DNA from: Candidatus Methanophagales archaeon
Lineage (GTDB): Archaea; Halobacteriota; Syntropharchaeia; Alkanophagales; Methanospirareceae
DNA length: 5,895 nucleotides
Reading direction: 5' to 3'
Assembly: GCA_030617585.1 (NCBI GenBank)
Contig: JAUWVD010000081.1
Coordinates: 1 to 5,895 of the forward strand
Positions 1 through 5,045 of the stretch are shown here, one piece after another. Both the position numbers and the translations under genes were made by a program. Position 1 is the stretch's first letter. Each line of letters begins with the position of its first letter. The notes under the pieces were generated by a model that had not been told where the DNA came from, did no database searches, and worked only from the letters and a program-made list of their open reading frames with translations.

Positions 1-276
1 AAGAGCAAATACTATTTCGAAAATCCGTTTTATTCCGGTTTTATCCTGGTTTTCGTTTCAGAATGGGGGGATAAGACACAAATTGCCGCGGGATTGTTCG
101 CAACCAGGTACAATGGCTTGATGGTTTTAATAGGCGTTATAATAGCGTTAAGTTTGGTTTCTATAATTGCAATATATTTAGGCAAATTCATTTCTGATAA
201 AGTGAATCGAGAGACATTAACGAAAATCACAGGAATTTTGTTTATTTTGATTGGCATACTCTTCTTTTTATTTTAA
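1..276 (+). CDS. GDT1/UPF0016 family cation transporter, C-terminal part (5' end outside window)
   Basis: The frame is open from base 1 and ends with TAA at 274-276, giving 91 residues that continue upstream of the window. Residues 21-27 read EWGDKTQ, the E-x-G-D-K-T signature of the GDT1/TMEM165 (UPF0016) family. Hydrophobic segments surround it, at about residues 10-20, 39-59 and 72-91, with a short basic/polar stretch (SDKVNRETLTK) before the last helix. Family members exchange Mn2+ or Ca2+ for protons across membranes. Many have two such halves, while some prokaryotic ones are single-half proteins that pair up; which applies here cannot be seen. A TTG lies at 94 in frame, but starting there would remove the signature motif, so it is not the real start. 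The family call is firm; the transported ion is not shown by the sequence. Confidence 0.88.
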   Translation, partial: KSKYYFENPFYSGFILVFVSEWGDKTQIAAGLFATRYNGLMVLIGVIIALSLVSIIAIYLGKFISDKVNRETLTKITGILFILIGILFFLF

Positions 277-278
277 AC

Positions 279-298
279 CCTTTTTCTAAAGAAAAAGG
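279..298 (+). terminator. Possible hairpin terminator after the GDT1 gene
   Basis: CCTTTTTC (279-286) pairs perfectly with GAAAAAGG (291-298) around a four-base TAAA loop, three bases past the stop codon. GAAAAAGG occurs again at 306-313, so two alternative stems are possible. A T6 run follows at 320-325. Archaeal termination depends mainly on T-tracts, so the T run may matter more than the stem. The stem is A/T-rich and only moderately stable. Confidence 0.4.
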
Positions 299-319
299 CT
301 TTACCGAAAAAGGAGGTTC

Positions 320-432
320 TTTTTTAGGTCTTTTCACTACTTCCTAAGGTAATTGGGTTTTTATTATCAAAATCTAACTTTATTCGCCTTTATATCCAAA
401 ACCGAACATTTTTAGGGGATGTTATTTATGTA
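320..432 (+). repeat. Intergenic repeat copy A, upstream of the coiled-coil gene
   Basis: Bases 320-420 align without gaps to 1430-1530 (constant offset 1110); counted by hand, 72 of 101 positions match. A looser match continues to 432/1540. Well-conserved blocks are 351-360, 371-380 and 411-420 (9 of 10 each); the block 361-370 is essentially unmatched. Both copies start with a T6 tract just after a stop codon and end shortly before the next gene, so the unit looks like a terminator-plus-promoter module. The copy is enriched in TTAGG/CCTAA motifs (324, 343, 412). CTTTTTTAGGT at 319-329 is also an exact inverted repeat of 465-475. A decayed mobile element is possible, but no gene supports that. 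Confidence 0.75.
389..395 (+). promoter_or_regulatory. Candidate TATA box for the small ORF/coiled-coil gene pair
   Basis: TTTATAT fits the archaeal TATA-box pattern and would place transcription start near 415-420, on the conserved TTTTTAGGGGAT block. The leader to the first ATG at 486 would be about 70 nt. The aligned position in the second repeat copy (1499-1505) is also TATA-like, TTTATTA. An alternative weaker box is TTATTTATG at 422-430, which would put the start near the palindrome at 448-462. Confidence 0.4.
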
Positions 433-447
433 CCCAATACCAAATCA

Positions 448-462
448 TCCTAACAGTTAGGA
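448..462. promoter_or_regulatory. 15-bp perfect palindrome, candidate operator
   Basis: TCCTAAC (448-454) and GTTAGGA (456-462) are exact inverted repeats around one central A. The arms use the CCTAA/TTAGG core that recurs throughout this region and upstream of the feo operon. The site lies 23 bases before the first ATG, within or at the start of the expected transcript, a usual place for a repressor site. As RNA it could also form a short hairpin, but a one-base loop is unfavourable, so a DNA-binding dimer site is more likely. The binding protein is unknown. Confidence 0.5.
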
Positions 463-485
463 GAACCTAAAAAAGAGGGTGGTAT

Positions 486-599
486 ATGATGGAAGATATG
501 GAGAGAACAAGGTTGATGAAGGAACTGACGCGACTACTACAGAATAGCTCTGGAGAAGTCGAAAGTGAAGGTGAATTAGATGAGCGGGTTGAAGCTTAA
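486..599 (+). CDS. Small ORF (37 aa) overlapping the coiled-coil gene
   Basis: ATG ATG at 486-491 opens a 37-residue frame ending with TAA at 597-599. A purine-rich GAGGGTGG at 475-482 sits in ribosome-binding position, best suited to the second ATG at 489. The predicted peptide is charged and probably helical: about the first 20 residues are mixed Arg/Lys/Glu with leucines (RTRLMKELTRLL), followed by an acidic tail (EVESEGELDERVEA). It overlaps the next gene by 20 bases, with the second start carrying its own AAGGTGA, so the pair looks translationally coupled. No family is recognised. It may be a small partner of the coiled-coil protein or a leader ORF that sets its translation. Support comes from the binding site and position only. 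Confidence 0.5.
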   Translation: MMEDMERTRLMKELTRLLQNSSGEVESEGELDERVEA

Positions 600-1395
600 C
601 CATGACAACCAGTTTTCAGCGGATTTTGAAATGCATCAATCTCTCGCCCAGATATGCAGGACGCAAAGTCAGCCTGCAAAACGAGTGGAAAAGATGCTGG
701 AAAAGCAATTTGCACCGTATAAGAAAGAAGTTGAGCGGTTAGACGCGCAAAAGATAAGTGCGATTATCGAGGGTAGTACCGAAAACACATTAACAAATGT
801 GCCCATCCCCGCTCTTATCTGGTTTGCTGTACGTAATGGCGGTCAGGATAAAGAACTCGAGACGAGGATTTTCGCCGCTATTCATATGAAGGAGCATCTG
901 GCATTGCGATTTCACGATGAACTAGCCCTTAAGCTACCGGGAAGTAAAGTAGAGGATATAACAAAACAGTTAGAAATAGCTTTTGAATCGAATGAAAAGC
1001 TACAACGCAGGTGTGAGCGGTTGCAACAGAAGAAAGAAGAATTGATTTCGACACGCGATGCAATAAAAACAGATAAAATCCGACTCATTCATGAGTTGGA
1101 AGAGCAAAAGCGATTAACAGGCCGATTCCAAGAACAGCTAAAAGAGATAGGGGGAGAAGCAATGTATGTGCAGATTGACGGGCGGAAAAAGGAACTCGAG
1201 TTTTTAAGAAGCGAAAGAAAGCAATTGAATAAAGAAAATACAGAACTGCTCAAAATAAACAGTCATTACGCTTGCCGATTGGTTAAGGAAGCATGTAAGC
1301 TGCGGGATAAGCCATGCCATTTCCTTCGCAGTTCTGGTTTGCGCGTTTTAGGACTCCCATCAGAATATAAAAGCAAATTTGAAGGAACGTTATAG
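580..1395 (+). CDS. Coiled-coil protein of unknown function (271 aa)
   Basis: The ATG at 580 is chosen because AAGGTGA at 568-574 lies five bases upstream, and the start falls inside the preceding small ORF. I do not recognise a family. There is no signal peptide or clear membrane helix, so it is likely cytoplasmic. Residues 1-60 are polar and charged. Residues ~70-120 form a more compact, hydrophobic section containing NVPIPALIWFAVRNGG. Residues ~125-190 and ~200-228 are rich in Glu, Lys, Gln, Arg and Leu with the spacing of a long coiled coil, broken by a GG at 191-192. The tail (229-271) holds cysteines 232, 239 and 246, spaced seven apart, then His247. Base composition is more AT-rich than the feo genes. 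It lies between the two copies of the intergenic repeat, hinting at shared control with the feo operon. A structural or DNA/RNA-associated role is possible but not shown. Confidence 0.8.
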   Translation: MSGLKLNHDNQFSADFEMHQSLAQICRTQSQPAKRVEKMLEKQFAPYKKEVERLDAQKISAIIEGSTENTLTNVPIPALIWFAVRNGGQDKELETRIFAAIHMKEHLALRFHDELALKLPGSKVEDITKQLEIAFESNEKLQRRCERLQQKKEELISTRDAIKTDKIRLIHELEEQKRLTGRFQEQLKEIGGEAMYVQIDGRKKELEFLRSERKQLNKENTELLKINSHYACRLVKEACKLRDKPCHFLRSSGLRVLGLPSEYKSKFEGTL

Positions 1396-1429
1396 ATCAT
1401 ATAGTATAAAAAGGGATAAAATAAATCCA

Positions 1430-1540
1430 TTTTTTAGATTTTTTCATTGCTTCCCGACATAATTAGGTTTTATAGCCTTAAACCTAACTTTTTTAGGTTT
1501 ATTATGCAAAACCAAATCTTTTTAGGGAATGGTTTTTGTA
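1430..1540 (+). repeat. Intergenic repeat copy B, upstream of the feo operon
   Basis: This copy aligns ungapped to 320-420 over 101 positions (72 matches by hand) and more loosely to its end. It starts with a T6 tract 35 bases after the stop of the coiled-coil gene, a possible archaeal terminator, and ends 36 bases before the triple-FeoA gene. Unlike copy A, it keeps three intact TTAGGTTT/AAACCTAA half-sites; the matching positions in A are altered (TTGGGTTT, AAATCTAA and an unrecognisable third). The block TTTTTAGGGAAT at 1519-1530 is nearly identical in both copies. Confidence 0.75.
1463..1501. promoter_or_regulatory. Half-site array, candidate iron-repressor (DtxR/IdeR-like) operator before feo
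   Basis: Three matching half-sites alternate in orientation: TTAGGTTT at 1463-1470, AAACCTAA at 1480-1487 and TTAGGTTT at 1493-1500. The second and third extend to a perfect 9-bp inverted repeat, TAAACCTAA (1479-1487) against TTAGGTTTA (1493-1501), with a 5-bp spacer. Further cores lie at 1522 (TTAGG) and 1543 (CCTAA). The IdeR/DtxR consensus is built from outer TTAGG and CCTAA arms, so iron-dependent repression of the downstream iron-uptake genes is a reasonable inference. The spacing does not match the 19-bp IdeR box, and no regulator gene of that family lies in the window, so the binding protein remains uncertain. Confidence 0.55.
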
Positions 1541-1548
1541 TTCCTAAC

Positions 1549-1556
1549 TTTATATG
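1549..1556 (+). promoter_or_regulatory. Candidate TATA box of the feo operon
   Basis: TTTATATG is centred about 25 bases before the ATG at 1577. Archaeal transcription starts about that far from the TATA box, so the message would be leaderless or nearly so; the absence of a convincing ribosome binding site before 1577 agrees. A CCTAAC core at 1543-1548 abuts the box, where a bound repressor would block TBP/TFB. There is no clear purine-rich BRE. A competing box, TTTATTA at 1499-1505 inside the repeat, would give a leader of about 50 bases. Confidence 0.5.
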
Positions 1557-1576
1557 TGTAACCGAGTAGAGAAAAA

Positions 1577-2287
1577 ATGAAACAATTAGCTGAAGTAGAA
1601 CCGGAAGTAACAGTAACAGTAAAGAAGATAGATGGTGGTCCAGAAGTAAAAGGCAACCTGGCGGATTTGGGTATTTCTGAAGGGACAGAACTTACCGTAG
1701 TTGCTACTGAGCCCGTGCATGTTCATGCGGGACCCATTGCATTAATTGTGTCAGCAGGAAGAGAAGCAGTCATAGCGCGCGGATGGGCAGATAAGGTATA
1801 TGTGGAGAAAGGAGGAGGAACCATTCCTCTTTTACGACTGGAGAATGGCGATAAGGGGACGATAAAGACGTTAGAAGGTGGGAAGACCTTCGAAGATAAC
1901 TTCTCTGAACTTGGCATAGAGAAAGGGGGCGAAGTTGAGTTCGCTCGTCATCTTGCAGATGATACTCTTGTGTTCGAAATAGACGACAAGGAGATAAGTA
2001 TGGGCGAAGGTCAAGCATCAAAGGTGCTGATAGAACGTGACGGGGAGTTCATACAGATAAATTATCTCAGAGAAGGCGATAAAGCGAAGATAAGTAAGAT
2101 AATCGGCGGTGACTCGCTTAAGGAGAAATTTGAACTGCTCGGAATGGTAGAAGGTAAAGAGATAACATTGGTCCGGAAGGAGACATCACCACCAAGTCCA
2201 AAAAGAGGGAGTTACGTGCTTGCGAAAATAGGGGAACAGCATGTAACAATTGGACGAGGTCTTGCAGAGAAAGTTCGAGTGGCATGA
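1577..2287 (+). CDS. Protein of three tandem FeoA-like domains
   Basis: The 236 residues divide into three similar units of about 76-82 residues, each with the FeoA/SH3-like plan: a beta strand, a conserved L-G-[IM] followed by a glycine turn, more strands, and a closing G-x-A-x-K-V. The LG[IM] cores are at residues 31-33, 112-114 and 188-190; the closing segments are IARGWADKV (66-74), MGEGQASKV (142-150) and IGRGLAEKV (225-233). FeoA is normally a single ~75-residue cytoplasmic domain that binds FeoB and modulates Fe2+ uptake. A chain of three could act as a built-in FeoA trimer or scaffold on FeoB; that is inference. The units have diverged strongly, so the triplication is old. The middle unit is the least typical. 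It is the first gene of the feo operon, directly behind the promoter and half-site array. The start ATG fits a leaderless message. Confidence 0.82.
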   Translation: MKQLAEVEPEVTVTVKKIDGGPEVKGNLADLGISEGTELTVVATEPVHVHAGPIALIVSAGREAVIARGWADKVYVEKGGGTIPLLRLENGDKGTIKTLEGGKTFEDNFSELGIEKGGEVEFARHLADDTLVFEIDDKEISMGEGQASKVLIERDGEFIQINYLREGDKAKISKIIGGDSLKEKFELLGMVEGKEITLVRKETSPPSPKRGSYVLAKIGEQHVTIGRGLAEKVRVA

Positions 2288-2350
2288 TAAATGAAGCCGC
2301 GAAGACGAAACGGCAAATGAATGAGATAGCGTAAGGAGTATAAAATAAAA

Positions 2351-2587
2351 ATGGTGGAAAAGCAGTTGAGTGATATGCGGGTCGGCGAAAAGGGTAAAAC
2401 CGCTCGTATAGAAGGAAGTGGTGCTTTACGAAGGAGGATAATGGACATGGGCATCGTGCGGGGTGCGGAAATAGAGATGGTGAGGGATGCACCGCTTGGC
2501 GATCCTCTGGAGTTCCTCTTGAAAGGATATAACCTGACGTTACGGCGAGAGGAGGCGAAGACTATATGGTTAGAGGTAGAAGATTGA
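2351..2587 (+). CDS. feoA: FeoA, ferrous iron transport accessory protein
   Basis: This is a standard-length single-domain FeoA of 78 residues. It shows the family pattern in order: L-S-D-M-x-V-G-E-K-G near the start, the GALRRRIMDMGI segment at residues 24-35, the APLGDPLEF segment at 47-55, and LRREEAKTIWLEV at the end. FeoA is a small cytoplasmic SH3-like protein that interacts with FeoB and is needed for full Fe2+ uptake. The ATG at 2351 follows AAGGAG (2333-2338) with a rather long A/T-rich spacer of 12 bases. It lies 63 bases after the triple-FeoA gene, a gap in which no further gene is evident, and overlaps the next gene by 22 bases. Of the three FeoA-type proteins encoded here this is the one closest to the canonical family. 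Confidence 0.93.
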   Translation: MVEKQLSDMRVGEKGKTARIEGSGALRRRIMDMGIVRGAEIEMVRDAPLGDPLEFLLKGYNLTLRREEAKTIWLEVED

Positions 2588-3012
2588 GAAGTTGGGGTAG
2601 AATTACTGGTGGTGAATTAATTGAACATCTCGACAAGGATATAGCACATGTTCATGAGGATATAGAGCACGTAATCAAATCACATACCGAACCAGAAGGT
2701 AGTGAAGTCCGAGAACACCTGGAAGAAGTGGACGCGCACCTGCACGATTTGATGGCGCACAGCAAGGAATTGAAGGCCACAATACCATTAGCGCTTCTTT
2801 CCGTAGGTGAAGAAGGCGAGATAGTAGCGATGAGGGGCGGAAGAGGGATGGTGCAGCGTCTCTCGGAGATGGGCTTCACTAATACCACAAGAGTAAAAGT
2901 TCTGTCGTCATCTTCACCAGGACCTGTGCTTGTAGGGGTGCGAGATGCACGAGTTGCACTTGGTAGGGGCATTGCAATGAAGATAATGGTAAACACCGGG
3001 GGTAAAAGGTAA
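2566..3012 (+). CDS. FeoA-domain protein with histidine-rich N-terminal helical extension
   Basis: Residues ~72-145 of 148 form a FeoA domain (LALLSVGEEGEI, RLSEMGFT at 98-105, SPGPVLVGVRDARVALGRGIAMKI). Residues 20-66 are an added, probably helical segment carrying nine histidines. It consists of two copies of a 15-residue pattern, HLx4AHxHx4H, at 21-35 and 51-65, with identical histidine positions (21/28/30/35 and 51/58/60/65), plus His40 between them. Histidines seven apart would line one face of each helix, suggesting a two-helix metal-binding hairpin; metal binding is inference. The ATG at 2566 follows GGAGGCGA (2551-2558) and lies inside feoA. An alternative is TTG at 2584, overlapping the feoA stop and preceded by GAGGTAGA; it would remove six residues and leave the His motif whole. 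The feoB GTPase gene starts two bases after its stop. Confidence 0.85.
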   Translation: MVRGRRLRSWGRITGGELIEHLDKDIAHVHEDIEHVIKSHTEPEGSEVREHLEEVDAHLHDLMAHSKELKATIPLALLSVGEEGEIVAMRGGRGMVQRLSEMGFTNTTRVKVLSSSSPGPVLVGVRDARVALGRGIAMKIMVNTGGKR

Positions 3013-3014
3013 AG

Positions 3015-3716
3015 ATGCTAACAGTAGCATTGATAGGGAATCCGAATGTGGGCAAGACAGAGATCTTCAACTGGCTTACTGGACTGAAACAGCACGTGGG
3101 TAACTGGCCCGGTGTGACGGTGGAGAAGAAGACCGGTAAATGCGAGTATGATGGCGAAGAGATGGAGATTGTTGATTTGCCCGGCACGTACAGTCTTACT
3201 GCTAATGCCCTTGATGAATTAGTAGCACGGGACTATATAGTAGAGGGGAAGCCTGATGTGGTGGTTGATATTGTGAATGGTACGAGTCTGGAGCGGAATC
3301 TGTATCTAACACTACTTCTATTGGAGTTGGAAGCGAACGTCGTGGTCGCGTTGAACCAGTGGGACATAGTAAAAGAGAGAGGTACCGAGATAGAGTTGGA
3401 TAAGCTGTCTGAATTTCTTGGTGTGCCCGTAGTACCAACAGTTGCAACCACAGGCGAAGGCCTGGAAGAGTTGAAAGAGGTTGTACTGACAGCGGCGAAG
3501 AACAAAGAAAAGAGGCGAAAAGTAGAGTTGGGTTATGGCGAAGACATTGAATCGTTGATAAAAAAGGTAGAGAATGAGATTAGCAAGGATGAGCGTTTGT
3601 CGAAAAATTATCCCCCGAGATGGCTTGCGATAAAAACGTTAGAGAAAGATGAGAAAGTATTGGAACTGATAGAGAATAGCCAATATAGAGACGAGATAAT
3701 GGGGGTAGCGAAATAG
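3015..3716 (+). CDS. feoB: FeoB GTPase (G) domain protein, separately encoded
   Basis: These 233 residues match the cytoplasmic N-terminal part of FeoB. G1 is GNPNVGKT (residues 8-15), the G2/switch region GNWPGVTVEKK (29-39), G3 DLPG (54-57) and G4 NQWD (114-117). The G5 region, PTVATTGEG (141-149), lacks the usual Ser-Ala. Residues ~175-225, including YPPRWLAIKTLE, correspond to the helical GDI domain that links to the membrane part in ordinary FeoB. The residue after P-loop Thr15 is Glu16, where Thr or Ser is common. GTP binding and hydrolysis would control Fe2+ passage through the partner protein. The gene ends at TAG 3714-3716, and the membrane part begins one base later in another frame. 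Closely spaced upstream genes encode FeoA-type partners. The pair appears to be a true two-gene FeoB, though a sequencing error cannot be fully excluded. Confidence 0.93.
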   Translation: MLTVALIGNPNVGKTEIFNWLTGLKQHVGNWPGVTVEKKTGKCEYDGEEMEIVDLPGTYSLTANALDELVARDYIVEGKPDVVVDIVNGTSLERNLYLTLLLLELEANVVVALNQWDIVKERGTEIELDKLSEFLGVPVVPTVATTGEGLEELKEVVLTAAKNKEKRRKVELGYGEDIESLIKKVENEISKDERLSKNYPPRWLAIKTLEKDEKVLELIENSQYRDEIMGVAK

Positions 3717-3717
3717 A

Positions 3718-5019
3718 ATGAGTGATGTTTTTGGTGAAGATCCGGAAGTGATACTTGCAGAGAGGCGATACAATGCGATAGCGAAAATAATGGAATCTGC
3801 AGTGAGGAAGAAGGAGAGCAAATGGACGTTCACAGATATGCTTGACCATGTATTCTTGCACAAAGCGCTTGGAATCCCGATTTTCTTGGCCTTGCTATGG
3901 GCCGTTTTTCAGTTCACATTCGCATTCTCAGAGCCGTTCATGGTAATGGTAGAGATGTTCTTTGGCTGGCTCGGCGGTTTTGCCGCGGATGGGATAGCGA
4001 ACCCGCAACTCGCATCATTCGTAGCTGATGGTATCTGCGGTGGACTTGGTTCAGTGTTAGTATTTGTACCGCCGATTTTTATGCTGTTCCTTGCTCTCGC
4101 GATATTAGAGGACAGTGGCTACTTGTCAAGGGCGGCGTTTGTCATGGACCGAGTAATGTATAAGTTGGGCCTGCACGGGCGATCGTTCATACCGATGATA
4201 AGCGGGTTTGGCTGTAATATTCCCGCGATCATGGCGACTCGAAGCATAGAGAATGAGAAGGACAGGATGATTACTATACTGGTGAACCCACTAATCAGTT
4301 GTGGTGCAAGGCTACCGGTATATGTGCTCATTGGCGGTGCGCTGTTTGGTGCTGCCGCAGGGAGTGCAGTATTTGCCATGTACGTGCTTGGTATCGCGCT
4401 AGCAATATTAATGGCACTGATATTCCGAAAGACGCTATTCAAAGGAAAACCGGCACCTTTTGTGCTCGAACTGCCTCGTTACATGATGCCGAAGGCGAAG
4501 ACGGCGCTTCTGCACATGTGGGAGCGCGGAAAACAGTTCTTGAAAAGAGCAGGGACGATCATATTCGTGGTAGTAATACTGCTCTGGTTCCTTTCGGTAT
4601 ATCCATGGGCAGCAACAAATGGCGGCGAGATTATAGAGAACTCTTATGTAGCGGGGCTTGGTAAAGCAATCCAACCGATATTCGCACCTTTTGGCTGGGA
4701 CTGGACGACAACCGTTGCGATTATATTTGGATTCTTAGCGAAAGAGGTAGTAGTAGCCACTTATGGTTTGCTGCTGGGAGTAGGAGAAGAATCCGTGGGC
4801 GATGCACTCGTGAGTATGGGCCTATTCACGCCACTAACCGGATTTGCATTCATGGCGTTCGTATTAATCTACGTGCCTTGCGTGGCGACAATAGGTGCAA
4901 TATGGCGAGAGACGAATTCATGGAAGTGGCCAGTGTTTACGATGGTCTACCTGACCGTATTGGCATTCATCGTTTCCGGGTTGATCATAGGAATAGGGCG
5001 CTTGTTAGGATTTACATGA
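3718..5019 (+). CDS. feoB: FeoB membrane permease domain, separately encoded
   Basis: The 433 residues correspond to the C-terminal transmembrane part of FeoB. Residues 6-25 (GEDPEVILAERRYNAIAKI) match the linker that normally follows the GTPase region. The first Gate repeat is recognisable as GFGCNIPAIMATR (163-175), then NPLISCGARLPVY (190-202) with Cys195. Later come GFLAKEVVVATYG (338-350) and the second Gate part PCVATIGAIWRET (387-399) with Cys388. About eight or more hydrophobic helices are visible. The protein would form the Fe2+ path across the cytoplasmic membrane and need the separately made GTPase beside it. Translation probably restarts after the upstream stop: only one base separates the genes, and the only candidate ribosome site is the weak GGGGGTAGCGA at 3701-3711. 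Nothing appears missing between the two halves compared with one-piece FeoB. Confidence 0.93.
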   Translation: MSDVFGEDPEVILAERRYNAIAKIMESAVRKKESKWTFTDMLDHVFLHKALGIPIFLALLWAVFQFTFAFSEPFMVMVEMFFGWLGGFAADGIANPQLASFVADGICGGLGSVLVFVPPIFMLFLALAILEDSGYLSRAAFVMDRVMYKLGLHGRSFIPMISGFGCNIPAIMATRSIENEKDRMITILVNPLISCGARLPVYVLIGGALFGAAAGSAVFAMYVLGIALAILMALIFRKTLFKGKPAPFVLELPRYMMPKAKTALLHMWERGKQFLKRAGTIIFVVVILLWFLSVYPWAATNGGEIIENSYVAGLGKAIQPIFAPFGWDWTTTVAIIFGFLAKEVVVATYGLLLGVGEESVGDALVSMGLFTPLTGFAFMAFVLIYVPCVATIGAIWRETNSWKWPVFTMVYLTVLAFIVSGLIIGIGRLLGFT

Positions 5020-5045
5020 ATGTCTTTAGGAGGAATTAAGATAAA

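Noticed and set aside
94..276. Short 60-residue protein starting at TTG 94
   Set aside because: The frame is open back to base 1 and the upstream part contains the family signature EWGDKTQ, so this is the tail of a longer protein.
320..475. CRISPR array or riboswitch in the first intergenic region
   Set aside because: The repeats are short half-sites in both orientations with irregular spacing, and no conserved RNA fold I recognise is present.
320..1540. Coiled-coil gene as cargo of a transposon flanked by direct repeats
   Set aside because: No transposase, no clear terminal inverted repeats shared by both copies and no target duplication; both copies sit exactly in promoter positions.
2288..2350. 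Extra small gene between the triple-FeoA and feoA genes
   Set aside because: The ATG at 2291 closes after nine codons; the rest is a leader with the feoA ribosome site.
2118..2492. Minus-strand ORF of 124 residues
   Set aside because: It lies opposite the triple-FeoA and feoA genes, has low-complexity Pro/Phe/Ser-rich composition and no recognisable domain.
3701..3720. Programmed frameshift joining the two FeoB parts at the G5 run
   Set aside because: A +1 shift meets TAG at 3706-3708 and a -1 shift meets TGA at 3719-3721, so neither yields a fused protein.
4299..4664. Plus-strand ORF of 121 residues inside the permease gene
   Set aside because: It is an out-of-frame shadow of the clearly conserved FeoB membrane sequence.
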